The notes beneath the pieces were generated by a model. That model saw nothing but the letters and a program-made list of their open reading frames with translations, was not told the DNA's origin and searched no databases. This document shows, in pieces, positions 18,285 through 27,007 of a stretch of DNA of 64,000 nt. Position numbers and translations under genes: made by a program. The DNA lies in contig WOUP01000017.1 of NCBI GenBank assembly GCA_009772895.1, positions 16,737 through 80,736 on the forward strand, written 5' to 3'. Every line of letters begins with the position of its first letter. The first letter of the stretch is position 1. This DNA comes from Puniceicoccaceae bacterium 5H (lineage in GTDB: Bacteria > Verrucomicrobiota > Verrucomicrobiia > Opitutales > Oceanipulchritudinaceae).

Positions 18285-18851
18285 TTAGACGGCGAGCAGC
18301 TCGGACTCCTTTTGCTTGAGGGCGTCGTTGATCTGCTCGATGTGGCTGTCGGTCATCTCCTGGATTTCCTTTTCGTAGCGCTTGATGTCGTCCTCGGAGG
18401 TGCCGCCCTCGTTCTTGAGCTTCTTGAGGTTGTCCATCGCCTTTTGGCGGGCCTTGCGCACTTGCACGCGGGAATCTTCGGCGTGGCCGCTGCAAACCTT
18501 CACCAGCTCCTTGCGGCGTTCGCCGGAGAGCTCGGGCACGGGCACGATGATGACGCTGCCGCGGGTGACGGGGTTGAGGCCGAGGCCGGCCGCCTTGATG
18601 CCCTTTTCGATCGGGCTGACGGTGTTCTTGTCCCAGGGCTGGATGCTGATCGTGCGGCTGTCGGGGGTGGTGATGGCCGCGATGTCGCGGATGGCCATGC
18701 TGGAGCCGTAGGCGGGCACATCCACGCGCAGGCCGTCGACCATGGAGGGGGAGGCCTTGCCGGTGTGGATGTTGTTAAATTCCTTCCAGGCGTGATTGAC
18801 GGCACCTTCCATCAGTTCCTGGGTCTCGAGCTGGATTTCGTCAAAGTCCAT
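18285..18851 (-). CDS. frr: Ribosome recycling factor
   Basis: A 188-residue protein that splits post-termination ribosomes together with EF-G. It has the expected length and the two-domain pattern: a helical hairpin with 'FNNIHTGKASPSMVDGLRVDVPAYGS', the insert 'TISIQPWDKNTVSPIEKGI' and the C-terminal helix 'RKELVKVCSGHAEDSRVQVRKARQKAMDNLKKL'. It sits directly downstream of pyrH (83 bases), the standard bacterial order, and is followed by its own terminator. Confidence 0.96.
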   Translation of the reverse strand: MDFDEIQLETQELMEGAVNHAWKEFNNIHTGKASPSMVDGLRVDVPAYGSSMAIRDIAAITTPDSRTISIQPWDKNTVSPIEKGIKAAGLGLNPVTRGSVIIVPVPELSGERRKELVKVCSGHAEDSRVQVRKARQKAMDNLKKLKNEGGTSEDDIKRYEKEIQEMTDSHIEQINDALKQKESELLAV

Positions 18852-18934
18852 GATGATCAGCAGTTGGGGTTAAGCGGTTAAGATATGCAGGTTGCGCAGG
18901 GAATAAAAGCGGGCGGATCAGGTTTTTGCGCGCC

Positions 18935-19672
18935 TTAATTGACCAATGTGCCGATCTTCTCGCCCAGAACGGCGCGGCGGATGGAGCCGGACTCGTTGAG
19001 GTTGAAGACGAGGATGGGCATGGAATTGTCCTGACAGAGGGCAAAGGCGGTCGTGTCCATCACCTTCAGGCGCTGACGCAGGGCTTCGCCGAAGCCGACG
19101 GAGTCGTACTTCACCGCGTCGGCGTGTTTCATCGGGTCCTTGTCGTAGATGCCGTCGACCTTGGTGGCCTTGAAGATGACGTCGGCCTCGATCTCGCTCG
19201 CGCGCAGGGCGGCGGTGGTGTCGGTCGAGAAGTAGGGGTTGCCTGTGCCGCCGGCAAAGACCACCACGCGGCCTTTTTCCATGTGGCGCACGGCGCGACG
19301 TAGAATGTAGGGCTCGGCGACCTTGTTCATCTCGATCGCGCTCATCACGCGCACGGGCACGTCCATCTTTTCGAGGCAGTCCATGATGGCGAGGCCGTTG
19401 ATGACGGTGGCGAGCATGCCCATGTAGTCGCCGGTGGTGCGGTCTACGCCCCGACTGGCACTGGCGGCCAAACCGCGGAAGATGTTGCCGCCGCCCACGA
19501 CGACGCCGACTTGCACGTTGAGGTCCACGACCTCCTTGATCTCCTGGCAGACGCGCAGCAGGATATCGGCATCGATGGTTTCACCGGATTCGGTGGATTT
19601 CAGCACCTCGCCGCTGATCTTCAGGACGATGCGACGGAACTTGGGTTCGGTAGAGCCAGCTTGGGGATTCAT
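18935..19672 (-). CDS. pyrH: UMP kinase (uridylate kinase)
   Basis: A 245-residue amino-acid-kinase-fold enzyme that makes UDP from UMP. '[14 protein letters not shown]', '[13 protein letters not shown]' and '[20 protein letters not shown]' form the nucleotide-binding core, and '[23 protein letters not shown]' is diagnostic for bacterial PyrH. The ATG at 19672 is used; the codon before it is a TTG. The usual upstream rpsB-tsf pair is absent here, and tRNA-Gln lies divergently upstream. Confidence 0.96.
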   Translation of the reverse strand: MNPQAGSTEPKFRRIVLKISGEVLKSTESGETIDADILLRVCQEIKEVVDLNVQVGVVVGGGNIFRGLAASASRGVDRTTGDYMGMLATVINGLAIMDCLEKMDVPVRVMSAIEMNKVAEPYILRRAVRHMEKGRVVVFAGGTGNPYFSTDTTAALRASEIEADVIFKATKVDGIYDKDPMKHADAVKYDSVGFGEALRQRLKVMDTTAFALCQDNSMPILVFNLNESGSIRRAVLGEKIGTLVN

Positions 19673-19877
19673 CAAAAGTATTATTGATGGTCAGGAGGTT
19701 GGCGGCGTCAACCACATGCTCGTTCCTGGGGTGCTTTCTCTGTTTTTGTCTCGGGATACGAACGTTTTGTCGAAGGGGGTGGAAAACCGGATGGAGATGG
19801 CCGAAAAAACGCGAAAATATTTCTTAACGTCCTTGACGGGATGGCCGATGATTGTTCTTATATCGGGCTTTCACCAC

Positions 19878-19952
19878 AGGCCGATGGTGTAATTGGCAAC
19901 ACAGCGGGTTTTGGTCCCGTTATTCAAGGTTCAAGTCCTTGTCGGCCTGCCA
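19878..19952 (+). tRNA. tRNA-Gln (anticodon TTG)
   Basis: The acceptor arms AGGCCGA and TCGGCCT pair perfectly, with discriminator G and an encoded CCA. The D arm GTGT/ACAC, the anticodon stem GCGGG/CCCGT with loop TTTTGGT (anticodon TTG) and the T arm CAAGG/CCTTG with loop TTCAAGT are all present. Confidence 0.95.
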
Positions 19953-19960
19953 CTTTCTTA

Positions 19961-19996
19961 AAAGCCGCGAATCCTCAAGGGTTTGCGGCTTTTTTG
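19961..19996 (+). terminator. Intrinsic terminator of tRNA-Gln
   Basis: A long hairpin starts 8 bases after the CCA end: AAAGCCGC-g-AATCCT pairs with AGGGTT-t-GCGGCTTT around a 2-base loop, then a T-run. Confidence 0.85.
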
Positions 19997-20055
19997 TGCG
20001 CGAGGCAGAAGCGGTGAAACCGTCGGATAGAGCGCTATCGCGAGCGGGTCGGCGT

Positions 20056-21027
20056 TTACTTGGCCTCTTCGGCGGGCTCGTTGGAGGCTGGCGTGTCTTC
20101 ACCGCCGTTTTGCTCGCGCGCTTCGGCGTCGTTGATGGCTTCGATGAGGTTGTCGCGGGACTGGATGAGGCCTTCCTGCACGACCAGGTTGGCGGCGTCA
20201 CGCGCCTCCTGATAGCGGTGCAGCTCGCCGAGCACGCGGGCGCGGTGCAGGCGGATGGCGTCGGACTGCAGCGGGGTCAGGTCGTTGCGATCCTGCATGC
20301 GCTTCCAGTGGGCCAGTGCGGCCTCCCAATCCGGATCGGGGCGGTCGTAGAAGCTTTCGCCGTAGCGGAATTGCAGGTCCAGGCGCTCGGGCGCGAGTTG
20401 TGCGGCCCGGCGAAAGGCTTCGAACATCTCCACATCGAGCTGATCGGCACTGAGGATGCCGGCCTCGAGGATGCCCGGACGGTAGGTGTAGAGCAGTTCG
20501 CCCAGCGAGTAGAAATAGACGGCCTCCTTGGGCGCCAACTCGGTCGCGCGCAGGTAGTAGGCGAGGGCCTGGGCAAAGTCGCCCTCTTCCGCGTGGTAGG
20601 TGCCCATGTACTGATTCACCACCGCGATGTCGGGGTTGAGGTGCAGGGCGGAGGCGAACTGCTCCTTGGCGCCATCGCGGTCGCCGAAGAAGTCGAGCAG
20701 TTTCCCGTAAAGGATGTGGGCTTCGACCTGCTTGGGATTTTCGCCGAGGATGCTCTGAAACTCGGCCGCCAGCTGGTGGAAGCGTCGGGCCACTGTGCCT
20801 TCGTCGACCCGCTCTTCCGGCTGTTGCGCGTAGGCTACGAGCGAGCGATAGTCAGCAGCGGCGCGCGCGATGCGGCGGTCGTAGAGGGTGATGGCGTTAT
20901 CGTTTTCGCTGGCTTGGCTCATGGTGGCGTCGGAGGCTTCCGGTTCGGCGGAGGAGGAACTGCAGCCGATGAACCCGAGCACCGTCACGAGGCCGGCGAG
21001 GGCGGAGATTTGGGCAAGGCGGCTCAC
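20056..21027 (-). CDS. Tetratricopeptide-repeat lipoprotein
   Basis: A 323-residue protein. The N-terminus 'VSRLAQISALAGLVTVLGFIGCSSSS' is a lipoprotein signal with Cys about residue 22. The body contains several TPR-like helical pairs, for example 'FQSILGENPKQVEAHILYGKLLDFFGDRDGAKEQFASALHLNPDIAVVNQYMGTYHAEEGDFAQALAYYLRATELAPKEAVY'. The C-terminal 20 residues are Glu-rich. It probably works in the envelope as a protein-binding scaffold. The GTG start at 21027 is two bases after the stop of the FmdB gene, so the pair is translationally coupled. Confidence 0.75.
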   Translation of the reverse strand: MSRLAQISALAGLVTVLGFIGCSSSSAEPEASDATMSQASENDNAITLYDRRIARAAADYRSLVAYAQQPEERVDEGTVARRFHQLAAEFQSILGENPKQVEAHILYGKLLDFFGDRDGAKEQFASALHLNPDIAVVNQYMGTYHAEEGDFAQALAYYLRATELAPKEAVYFYSLGELLYTYRPGILEAGILSADQLDVEMFEAFRRAAQLAPERLDLQFRYGESFYDRPDPDWEAALAHWKRMQDRNDLTPLQSDAIRLHRARVLGELHRYQEARDAANLVVQEGLIQSRDNLIEAINDAEAREQNGGEDTPASNEPAEEAK

Positions 21028-21029
21028 GA

Positions 21030-21242
21030 TCAGTTGAGGCCGCAGGCGCCGGGCAGCTGCCCGCAGGTTTGGCACATCGGCAGGTCGGCGCTTTGGCTGC
21101 CGCCCATGGATGGGGCAAAGGTGGACCATTTCTTCTCGAGCTGATCGCTCCCGCACTCGGGGCAGCTCGGGCTTTGGCTTCCCTGCACCAGCGCTTCGAA
21201 CGCGTGGTCGCAGGCTTGGCAGGTGTATTCGTAAAGGGGCAT
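21030..21242 (-). CDS. FmdB-family zinc ribbon protein
   Basis: A 70-residue protein beginning MPLYEYTCQACDHAFEALVQGSQ, the signature of the FmdB/CxxC_CXXC_SSSS regulatory-protein family. The CxxC pairs C8/C11 and C27/C30 form the zinc ribbon, and another CxxC lies near the C-terminus. The function is uncertain; members are described as putative regulators. It is coupled to the TPR lipoprotein (2-base gap). Confidence 0.85.
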   Translation of the reverse strand: MPLYEYTCQACDHAFEALVQGSQSPSCPECGSDQLEKKWSTFAPSMGGSQSADLPMCQTCGQLPGACGLN

Positions 21243-21292
21243 GGCTAAACTGCTTCCGCTTCAATCTCAGACGCTGCGTACCCGCGGCAAGT

Positions 21293-22045
21293 TCAATTGT
21301 CGTTGAAGAGCTGGTCGAGGAAGTCCAACTCACGGGCGATGGTGGCCTCGGTCGGCTCGATCAGCTCCGGGCCTTCCTCCCGGGCGGAATTGACGCGGGT
21401 GGAGACGGCGTGGCGCGTCCAGCCGGCAGTGGAGGCGGGCTGACACAGTTGGGTGGCTTCCCGGGGCTTCAGGCGCTCCGGAAAGAGCCAGGCCGCGTGG
21501 CGCTCCGGCGGCAGGATTACAGGCATGCGGTGGTGGAGGTCGGAGAGTAGGCCGTTGGCCTGGGTCGTGAGAATGGCGCAACTGAGCAGCTCAGAGCCGT
21601 CGGGCGCCAGCCAGTTTTCCCAGAGCCCGGCCATGGCAAAGGGCTGACGGTCTTCGCGATAAAAGAAGTAGGGCTGGCGTTGTGGGCCGCGGCGTTCCCA
21701 CTCGTAAAAACCCGTGGCGGGGATGAGGCAGCGCCGGTGGCGCATGGCGCCGCGAAAGTAGGGCTTGCCGGCGGCCTCCTCGCTGCGGGCATTGATGGGG
21801 CGGTGCTCCGGGCGCGCGTCGCGGATCCAGCTCGGCACGAGACCCCACTCGAAGACGTCCCACTCCGGGGCATTGAGCTCGGGCGCACACATGCCGGGCT
21901 CCGAGGTGCGCACTGCGACCACGGGCTGGCTGGGCGCGATGTTGTAGCGGCCGTTTCCAATCAGGCGGTCGAGCGGGCCGGAGATTTCCGGAAAGAGTTT
22001 GGCCAGTTCCTCCGGGCTGCACTTTAACGCGTAGCGTCCACACAT
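21293..22045 (-). CDS. SOS response-associated peptidase (SRAP/YedK, HMCES-like)
   Basis: A 250-residue protein with the complete SRAP pattern. The catalytic Cys is residue 2 of MCGRYAL, followed by 'RYNIAPSQPVVAVR', 'WGLVPSWIRD', 'INARSEEAAGKPYFRGAMRHRRCLIPATGFYEWE' with the catalytic Asn and Glu, and 'HHRMPVILP' with the catalytic His. These proteins form a thiazolidine crosslink with abasic sites in single-stranded DNA. The gene lies alone upstream of the FmdB/TPR pair on the same strand. No LexA box was identified. Confidence 0.92.
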   Translation of the reverse strand: MCGRYALKCSPEELAKLFPEISGPLDRLIGNGRYNIAPSQPVVAVRTSEPGMCAPELNAPEWDVFEWGLVPSWIRDARPEHRPINARSEEAAGKPYFRGAMRHRRCLIPATGFYEWERRGPQRQPYFFYREDRQPFAMAGLWENWLAPDGSELLSCAILTTQANGLLSDLHHRMPVILPPERHAAWLFPERLKPREATQLCQPASTAGWTRHAVSTRVNSAREEGPELIEPTEATIARELDFLDQLFNDN

Positions 22046-22201
22046 GATGGGCAGGATGTAAAAAATAGGATTATCCGGCCTCTCGGGTCAATTCGTCTTG
22101 CCTTCTGCCCATCTTGAAGACGTTTTGAGGTATGGACCTTATGGACTGTAGCTGATATCGTAGCTGGGTTCTGCGGTAACTTCCTTCGTTTGCAATCTCT
22201 C

Positions 22202-22813
22202 ATGTTTCCAGCGCGTTCCATCCCTTGTTTTGTCGCGGCGGCGGTATGGCTGCTGCTGGCGGGCTGCAGTACGGCGCCCTCGCCCAGTCCCACGGAGAAG
22301 GCGCCGCAGTCATTGGTGAAAGATCTTCCGACCCCGCCGCCGGTGGCGCACCCGGTGCCGGAACCCGAGCCGCTGATCGAGAAGGCCGGTGATCTGCCGC
22401 TGCAAACGATCTCCGAGCCCCAGCGCGGCAATCCGGACGTGCCGTTCGACTTTGTGAACGCCAACGCGCGGGTGGGGCTGACGCTGCGTCCGAGTGGCGA
22501 ACCGTCGATCTTTCCCCTGAATTCGACCGGGGGCTCCGTTGGTTTTTATCACGATGTGGCCCTGCCGAAGCTGGAGGTGCAGGAGCTCGACGACGGGCGC
22601 ATCCGCATCTGGGTGCGCGTCGTCAACCGCGCGCATCAGGACATCAAGGTTCGCGTGCAGTGCATTGCCGCGCTGAGCCCGAGCAAGGAGGAAAAGCGCG
22701 CCTACGACGAGGTGATCTTCGAGCGCGACGTCTACCGCGATTTCAGCTTCATCCTCGATGGCCCCAAGGACCGCCGTTTCACCATTCTGGTCAAGGAAAG
22801 CGCGGATATCTAG
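22202..22813 (+). CDS. Putative lipoprotein, YcfL/DUF1425-like
   Basis: A 203-residue exported protein. The signal region 'FVAAAVWLLLAGCSTAPSPSP' ends in a lipobox, followed by a Pro-rich linker. The C-terminal half ('VGFYHDVALPKLEVQELDDGRIRIWVRVVNRAHQDIKVRVQC...FERDVYRDFSFILDGPKDRRFTILVKE') is a beta-sandwich-like domain reminiscent of DUF1425, but I am not certain. The ATG at 22202 is preferred over an in-frame TTG at 22190. Its last four bases overlap the convergent gene. Confidence 0.6.
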   Translation: MFPARSIPCFVAAAVWLLLAGCSTAPSPSPTEKAPQSLVKDLPTPPPVAHPVPEPEPLIEKAGDLPLQTISEPQRGNPDVPFDFVNANARVGLTLRPSGEPSIFPLNSTGGSVGFYHDVALPKLEVQELDDGRIRIWVRVVNRAHQDIKVRVQCIAALSPSKEEKRAYDEVIFERDVYRDFSFILDGPKDRRFTILVKESADI

Positions 22814-23220
22814 GGCAGGAGCGGTTGCGGTCCCACCCGGTCGGTAAAGGCAATGTCCGCGGCCGCAAAGCCGGTGGCCCAGGCGTCGAAGTCGGTCGCT
22901 CCGCCCGGCGATGCCAGCGTGATCAGCTTCACGCCCTCCAGCTCCCAAGTGCGGCGCCACGGGTTGGGCAACGGAGTCTGCGCGAGCCAGAGCACCGCTT
23001 GCCAGGAGCGGAGCCGCCAGAGGCCTTCCGTGTCGGTTGCCAGCTGCACGGTCAGCGTTTCCACCGGGCGATCCAGCGCCAGGGCCTCGTCGTCTATGCG
23101 CTGCTGCGCGCCCGCCAGCAAGTCCGCCGGCGTCTCGGCGTCGATCACCAGCACCACCTGCGCATGCAGCTGCACACAGGTGGCGAACAGGAGCCAGAAT
23201 AATGATCGCATGAGCACCAT
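22810..23220 (-). CDS. Small exported protein of unknown function
   Basis: A 136-residue protein with an N-terminal signal peptide (LMRSLFWLLFATCVQLHA, cleavage probably before QVVLV). The rest has the look of a small alpha/beta domain with several Trp residues. No family is recognised. Two ATGs three codons apart (23220, 23211) are possible starts. It overlaps the convergent lipoprotein gene by four bases and is divergent from rmuC. Confidence 0.6.
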   Translation of the reverse strand: MVLMRSLFWLLFATCVQLHAQVVLVIDAETPADLLAGAQQRIDDEALALDRPVETLTVQLATDTEGLWRLRSWQAVLWLAQTPLPNPWRRTWELEGVKLITLASPGGATDFDAWATGFAAADIAFTDRVGPQPLLP

Positions 23221-23267
23221 TTCACCGTTGCCAGCTCAGCCTTTCAGGGGTTAGTCTCGGGCACAAG

Positions 23268-24782
23268 ATGGAACTGCTGATCGCCGTCATCGCCGGGCTG
23301 CTGCTCGGAGCCGTCGGAGGCCTGTTGTGGGGCTCCTTGCGCGCGGGTCGCCGGAACGAATCGCTGCAGGAAGAGCTCATCACCTTGCGCACCCAGGCCG
23401 AGCACCTGCGCAACAGCCTGCAGGAGGCGGAGACGCGTCAACGCGACCTGCAGGGCGAATTGCGCGAGCGCGAGAACCTGCTCTCGGAGACCCGGACGCG
23501 CCTGACTCAATCCGAAACGGGACAGCAGGCCGACCGCCGGGCGCTGGATGAAAAGGTGCAGGAGTTGCGGCAGGAGCGCGAGCGGCACGCGACCGCGATG
23601 TACGACCTGGCGGAGGTGCGCAATCGCCTCACACAGGTGGAGACCGAGCGGGTGAACGAAAAGCAGATGCTCGAGGAGAAGGTAGAGGAGTTGAAAGCGC
23701 TGCGGGAAAAGTTCGAGGGCACCTTCAAGGCGCTTTCGAGCGACGCGCTCAAGAACAACCGCGAGGAATTTATGGCGCTGGCCAAGAACGCCTTCGAGCA
23801 GTTGATGAGCAGCAACAAGGGCGACCTGGAGAAGCGGCAGATGGCGATCAAGTCCCTCGTTGATCCGATGTCGACCTCGCTCAAGCAGTTCGATGAAAAG
23901 GTGCAGCACCTGGAGCGTGCCCGCGCCAACGCCTATGCGGAGCTGCAGGAGCAGGTGAAGACGCTGCAGGGCACCAACGAGATGCTGCGCACCGAGACGC
24001 AGAGCCTCGTGCAGGCGCTGCGCACCCCGCAGATCCGTGGCCAGTGGGGCGAGATGCACCTCAAGCGCGCGATCGAGGCCGCGGGCATGTCCGAACGCGT
24101 GGACTTTGATCTGCAGGTCTCGACGCGGGGAGAGGACGAGAATTTGTTGCGCCCCGACATGATCATCCGGTTGCCCAATGGGCGCGTGATCGTGGTGGAC
24201 TGCAAGACGCCGGCCGAGGCCTACCTGCAGGCGCTGCAGACGGAGGATGCCCACGAGCGCAACGACCAGCTGCGCCGTCACGCCAACCATGTGCGCAAAC
24301 ACATCGACCAGCTCAGCGCGAAGGCCTACTGGCGCCAGATCAAGGACGAGTCGCCGGAGTTCGTGGTCATGTTTTTGCCCAACGAGGCGTTCTTCAGCGC
24401 CGCCGTGCAGCAAGACCCGACGCTGATCGACTACGGCTCGAGCCGCAACGTGATGATCGCGACGCCGACCACCCTCATCGCGCTGCTCAAGACGGTGGCC
24501 TACGGCTGGCATGAGCAGCGTCTGGCGGAAGAGGCGAAGGAGACTTCGGCCCTGGCGCGCGAACTCTACGAGCGCGTGGTCGTGATGGCCAACCACTTCG
24601 AGAAGCTTGGGCGCAGCCTCGGTTCGTCCGTCGACCATTACAACCGGGCCATCAGCTCGATGGAAAAGCGCGTGTTCCCGACTGGGCGCAAGCTGGAGCA
24701 CCTCTCGGCGGACAAGGCCTTGCCGGAGCTTTCTCAGATCGACAAGCTGACCTCCACGCCGAGCCTGCCGGAGGGGAGCTGA
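23268..24782 (+). CDS. rmuC: DNA recombination protein RmuC
   Basis: A 504-residue protein with an N-terminal membrane helix (residues 1-20, 'LLIAVIAGLLLGAVGGLLWG') and a long coiled coil (about 28-160). The RmuC nuclease-like domain (about 240-440) has 'LRTPQIRGQWGEMHLKRAIEAAGM', 'RPDMIIRLPNGRVIVVDCKTPAEAY' (PD-(D/E)xK-type Asp...CKTP) and 'FVVMFLPNEAFFSAAV'. The family limits chromosome inversions between inverted repeats. It stands alone, starting with ATG at 23268. Confidence 0.93.
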   Translation: MELLIAVIAGLLLGAVGGLLWGSLRAGRRNESLQEELITLRTQAEHLRNSLQEAETRQRDLQGELRERENLLSETRTRLTQSETGQQADRRALDEKVQELRQERERHATAMYDLAEVRNRLTQVETERVNEKQMLEEKVEELKALREKFEGTFKALSSDALKNNREEFMALAKNAFEQLMSSNKGDLEKRQMAIKSLVDPMSTSLKQFDEKVQHLERARANAYAELQEQVKTLQGTNEMLRTETQSLVQALRTPQIRGQWGEMHLKRAIEAAGMSERVDFDLQVSTRGEDENLLRPDMIIRLPNGRVIVVDCKTPAEAYLQALQTEDAHERNDQLRRHANHVRKHIDQLSAKAYWRQIKDESPEFVVMFLPNEAFFSAAVQQDPTLIDYGSSRNVMIATPTTLIALLKTVAYGWHEQRLAEEAKETSALARELYERVVVMANHFEKLGRSLGSSVDHYNRAISSMEKRVFPTGRKLEHLSADKALPELSQIDKLTSTPSLPEGS

Positions 24783-24864
24783 GCCACGCCTACAGGCGAC
24801 GATCTGGCGGATTCAACGCATTGCCGTTGCTGTTTTGGGACTTAGGCGGTAGGGTAGGAGTGCT

Positions 24865-25278
24865 ATGTTGGACTTGTTTCGCAAGACGGTAATGGCCGGT
24901 ATCGGCGCCACGGTCGTGACGGCCGAGAAGGTGGAAGAGATGATGAACGAGCTCGTCGCTCGCGGTAAGCTGTCTTCGGAAGAAGCACAGCGGGCCATGA
25001 ACGACATGTTTTCCGAGAGCAAGACCGAGTATGAGCATTCGCGTGCCCAGACCGAGGCCTTGTTTGGGGAGATGATCAAGCGCATGAAGCTGGTGACGCA
25101 GTACGATCTGGACAAGATCGAGCGCCGCCTCGCCGCCCTGGAAGGGCAGGCCGTGCACTCCGCCCACAACCCGACGCCGCCGACGGGTGCGCCCCAGGAA
25201 GGCGCCGGTGCCTCGGAAGAGCCGAAACCGGAAGGTGCGCCGAAAAAGCCGGTTGCCGATACCGATCCGAAGATCTAA
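24865..25278 (+). CDS. Phasin-like small coiled-coil protein
   Basis: A 137-residue helical protein. Residues 1-95 ('FRKTVMAGIGATVVTAEKVEEMMNELVARGKLSSEEAQRAMNDMF...YDLDKIERRLAALE') match the phasin/PhaI-like family of granule- or membrane-associated proteins, and the C-terminal 40 residues are a Pro/Glu-rich linker. It lies 12 bases before the ABC1-kinase gene. This gene pair is common in several phyla and suggests a role linked to UbiB-type kinases rather than to storage granules. Confidence 0.7.
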   Translation: MLDLFRKTVMAGIGATVVTAEKVEEMMNELVARGKLSSEEAQRAMNDMFSESKTEYEHSRAQTEALFGEMIKRMKLVTQYDLDKIERRLAALEGQAVHSAHNPTPPTGAPQEGAGASEEPKPEGAPKKPVADTDPKI

Positions 25279-25290
25279 GACCTGTAGGTC

Positions 25291-26937
25291 TTGGCTTCGC
25301 TGCATCTTTTACGGGATATCGAGCGGGTCCGCGAAATCGTCGCGGTCTTGCTCAAGTATCGATTCGACGAACTGCTGGAGCAGATCGAAGCTCCGGCAAC
25401 TTGGTTGCGCCGTCTGGCCCCGGCCGTCAAGGGGCCCTACACGCTCTGGCAGCGTATCCGTATGGCCGCGGAAGAGCTGGGCCCGACCTTCGTCAAGGCC
25501 GCCCAGTTGCTCAGCACACGCCCGGACGTCCTGCCGCGTGAGCTGATCGAGGAGTTCCAGCGCCTGCGCGATCAGGTGACGCCCCTGCCGTTTGAGCAGT
25601 TGGAGCCCGAGCTGGAACGCAGCCTCGGGCTGCCGCCGGATCAGATCTTCGCGGAGTTCAACCGCACGCCGGTGGCCTCCGGTTCGCTGGGACAAATCTA
25701 TCGTGCCCGGCTGGCCAAGGAGGATGTGATCGTCGCGGTCAAGATCCAGCGGCCTGATCTCCAGCAGGAGGTCGCGGCCGACTTCGAGATCATGGCCTGG
25801 TTTGCCGAGCGCATCCACCAGGCGTTTCCGCGTCTGCGCCCGCTCGACTTGCCGACGGTGATCGCGCAGTTGAAGCAGGCGCTGCTGGACGAGCTGGACT
25901 TCACGCGCGAAGCCCGCAACGCCGAGCTGTTCAATACGCTCAATCAGGAGCCGGATCAGGTCTTCGCGCCCAAGGTCTTCCGGGATTACAGCAGCAGTCG
26001 CGTAATCGTGATGGAGTGGATCGAGGGGCGCGCGATCAGTGATCTCGACCTCGCGCCTGAACAGGCCAAGGCGCTCGCAACCGCTGGCGGTCGTTCCTTT
26101 TTCGCCCAGATTGCGGTCACGGGCTTTTTCCACGGCGACCCGCATCCCGGCAACCTGCTCGTCACGCCCGACGGGCGTCTGTGCTTCATCGACTGGGGCC
26201 TGGCGGGACAGTTGACGCGACAGATGCGCTTTCACCTGATCGACCTGTTCTCCGCCTGTCAGGAACAGGACGCCGAGAAGGTAACGCACATCGCGATCCA
26301 GATGGGGCGGGGCACGCACCGGATCGATCGCGTGCGGCTGGAGAAACAAGTGGTGGCGGTGCTCTTCAAATACCAGCAGACGCTCACGCGTATGCAGGAG
26401 CTGGGGCACCTGATCTTTGAGCTGATCTACGTCTTCGGTTCCAACGGCATCAACGTGGCGCGCGACTACACGCTGCTGGCGCGGGCGGTTATCTCGATCG
26501 AGCAATCCGCGCGGCAGATGGACCCGCAGTTCAACCTCGCGGGCGTGGGCGAGCCCTACGTGCGCCAGCTTTCGTGGGAACGCTGGAATCCCTGGAAGAT
26601 CCTGCGGCATTCGGCCGAAGACATCCGGGAGCGCCTCGTCACGCTGGCGGAGATCCCGCAGGACATGCAGCGCCTGCTGCACCGGATCGAAGACGGCCAT
26701 GTGGCGGTGCGCCTCGATCACCAGAACATCGACCGCCTCGGCAATCAGATTGGCCACGCCTTCAACCGGCTCTCGGTCGCGGTGATCATCGCGGCCCTGA
26801 TCGTCGGCAGCTCGCTCGTCATCACGACCGGCGTCGAGCCCAAGCTGTTCGGCTATCCGTTGCTCGGGGTGCTCGGCTACGTCTTTTCCTTCGGCCTGGG
26901 CATCTACATCGTCATCGGCATCCTGCGCGGCAAGTAG
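25291..26937 (+). CDS. ubiB: ABC1/UbiB-family atypical kinase with unusual nucleotide-binding loops
   Basis: A 548-residue ABC1 (ADCK/COQ8) protein, whose family supports isoprenoid-quinone metabolism and other lipid functions. The KxGQ motif is here Lys69-Ala-Ala-Gln72. The Ala-rich loop, usually A-[AS]-A-S, reads Ala129-Ser-Gly131-Ser132. Lys151 ('VAVKIQRP'), 'HGDPHPGN' and 'CFIDWGLAG' complete the ATP site. Two C-terminal transmembrane helices (about 490-545) anchor it. The start is a TTG 12 bases after the phasin-like gene. The symbol is by family; quinone involvement is not shown by the neighbours. Confidence 0.85.
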   Translation: MASLHLLRDIERVREIVAVLLKYRFDELLEQIEAPATWLRRLAPAVKGPYTLWQRIRMAAEELGPTFVKAAQLLSTRPDVLPRELIEEFQRLRDQVTPLPFEQLEPELERSLGLPPDQIFAEFNRTPVASGSLGQIYRARLAKEDVIVAVKIQRPDLQQEVAADFEIMAWFAERIHQAFPRLRPLDLPTVIAQLKQALLDELDFTREARNAELFNTLNQEPDQVFAPKVFRDYSSSRVIVMEWIEGRAISDLDLAPEQAKALATAGGRSFFAQIAVTGFFHGDPHPGNLLVTPDGRLCFIDWGLAGQLTRQMRFHLIDLFSACQEQDAEKVTHIAIQMGRGTHRIDRVRLEKQVVAVLFKYQQTLTRMQELGHLIFELIYVFGSNGINVARDYTLLARAVISIEQSARQMDPQFNLAGVGEPYVRQLSWERWNPWKILRHSAEDIRERLVTLAEIPQDMQRLLHRIEDGHVAVRLDHQNIDRLGNQIGHAFNRLSVAVIIAALIVGSSLVITTGVEPKLFGYPLLGVLGYVFSFGLGIYIVIGILRGK

Positions 26938-27007
26938 GTTTGGGCGGAGGCGCCGTGACAGCGATCTTTGCGGCTGAAATAGAAAACCGTGCCCTCTCGA
27001 GCCTCCG

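Noticed and set aside
26943..27007. GCGGAGGC/GCCTCCGC inverted repeat between ubiB and mrdA as a terminator
   Set aside because: The loop is about 49 bases and no T-run follows on either strand.
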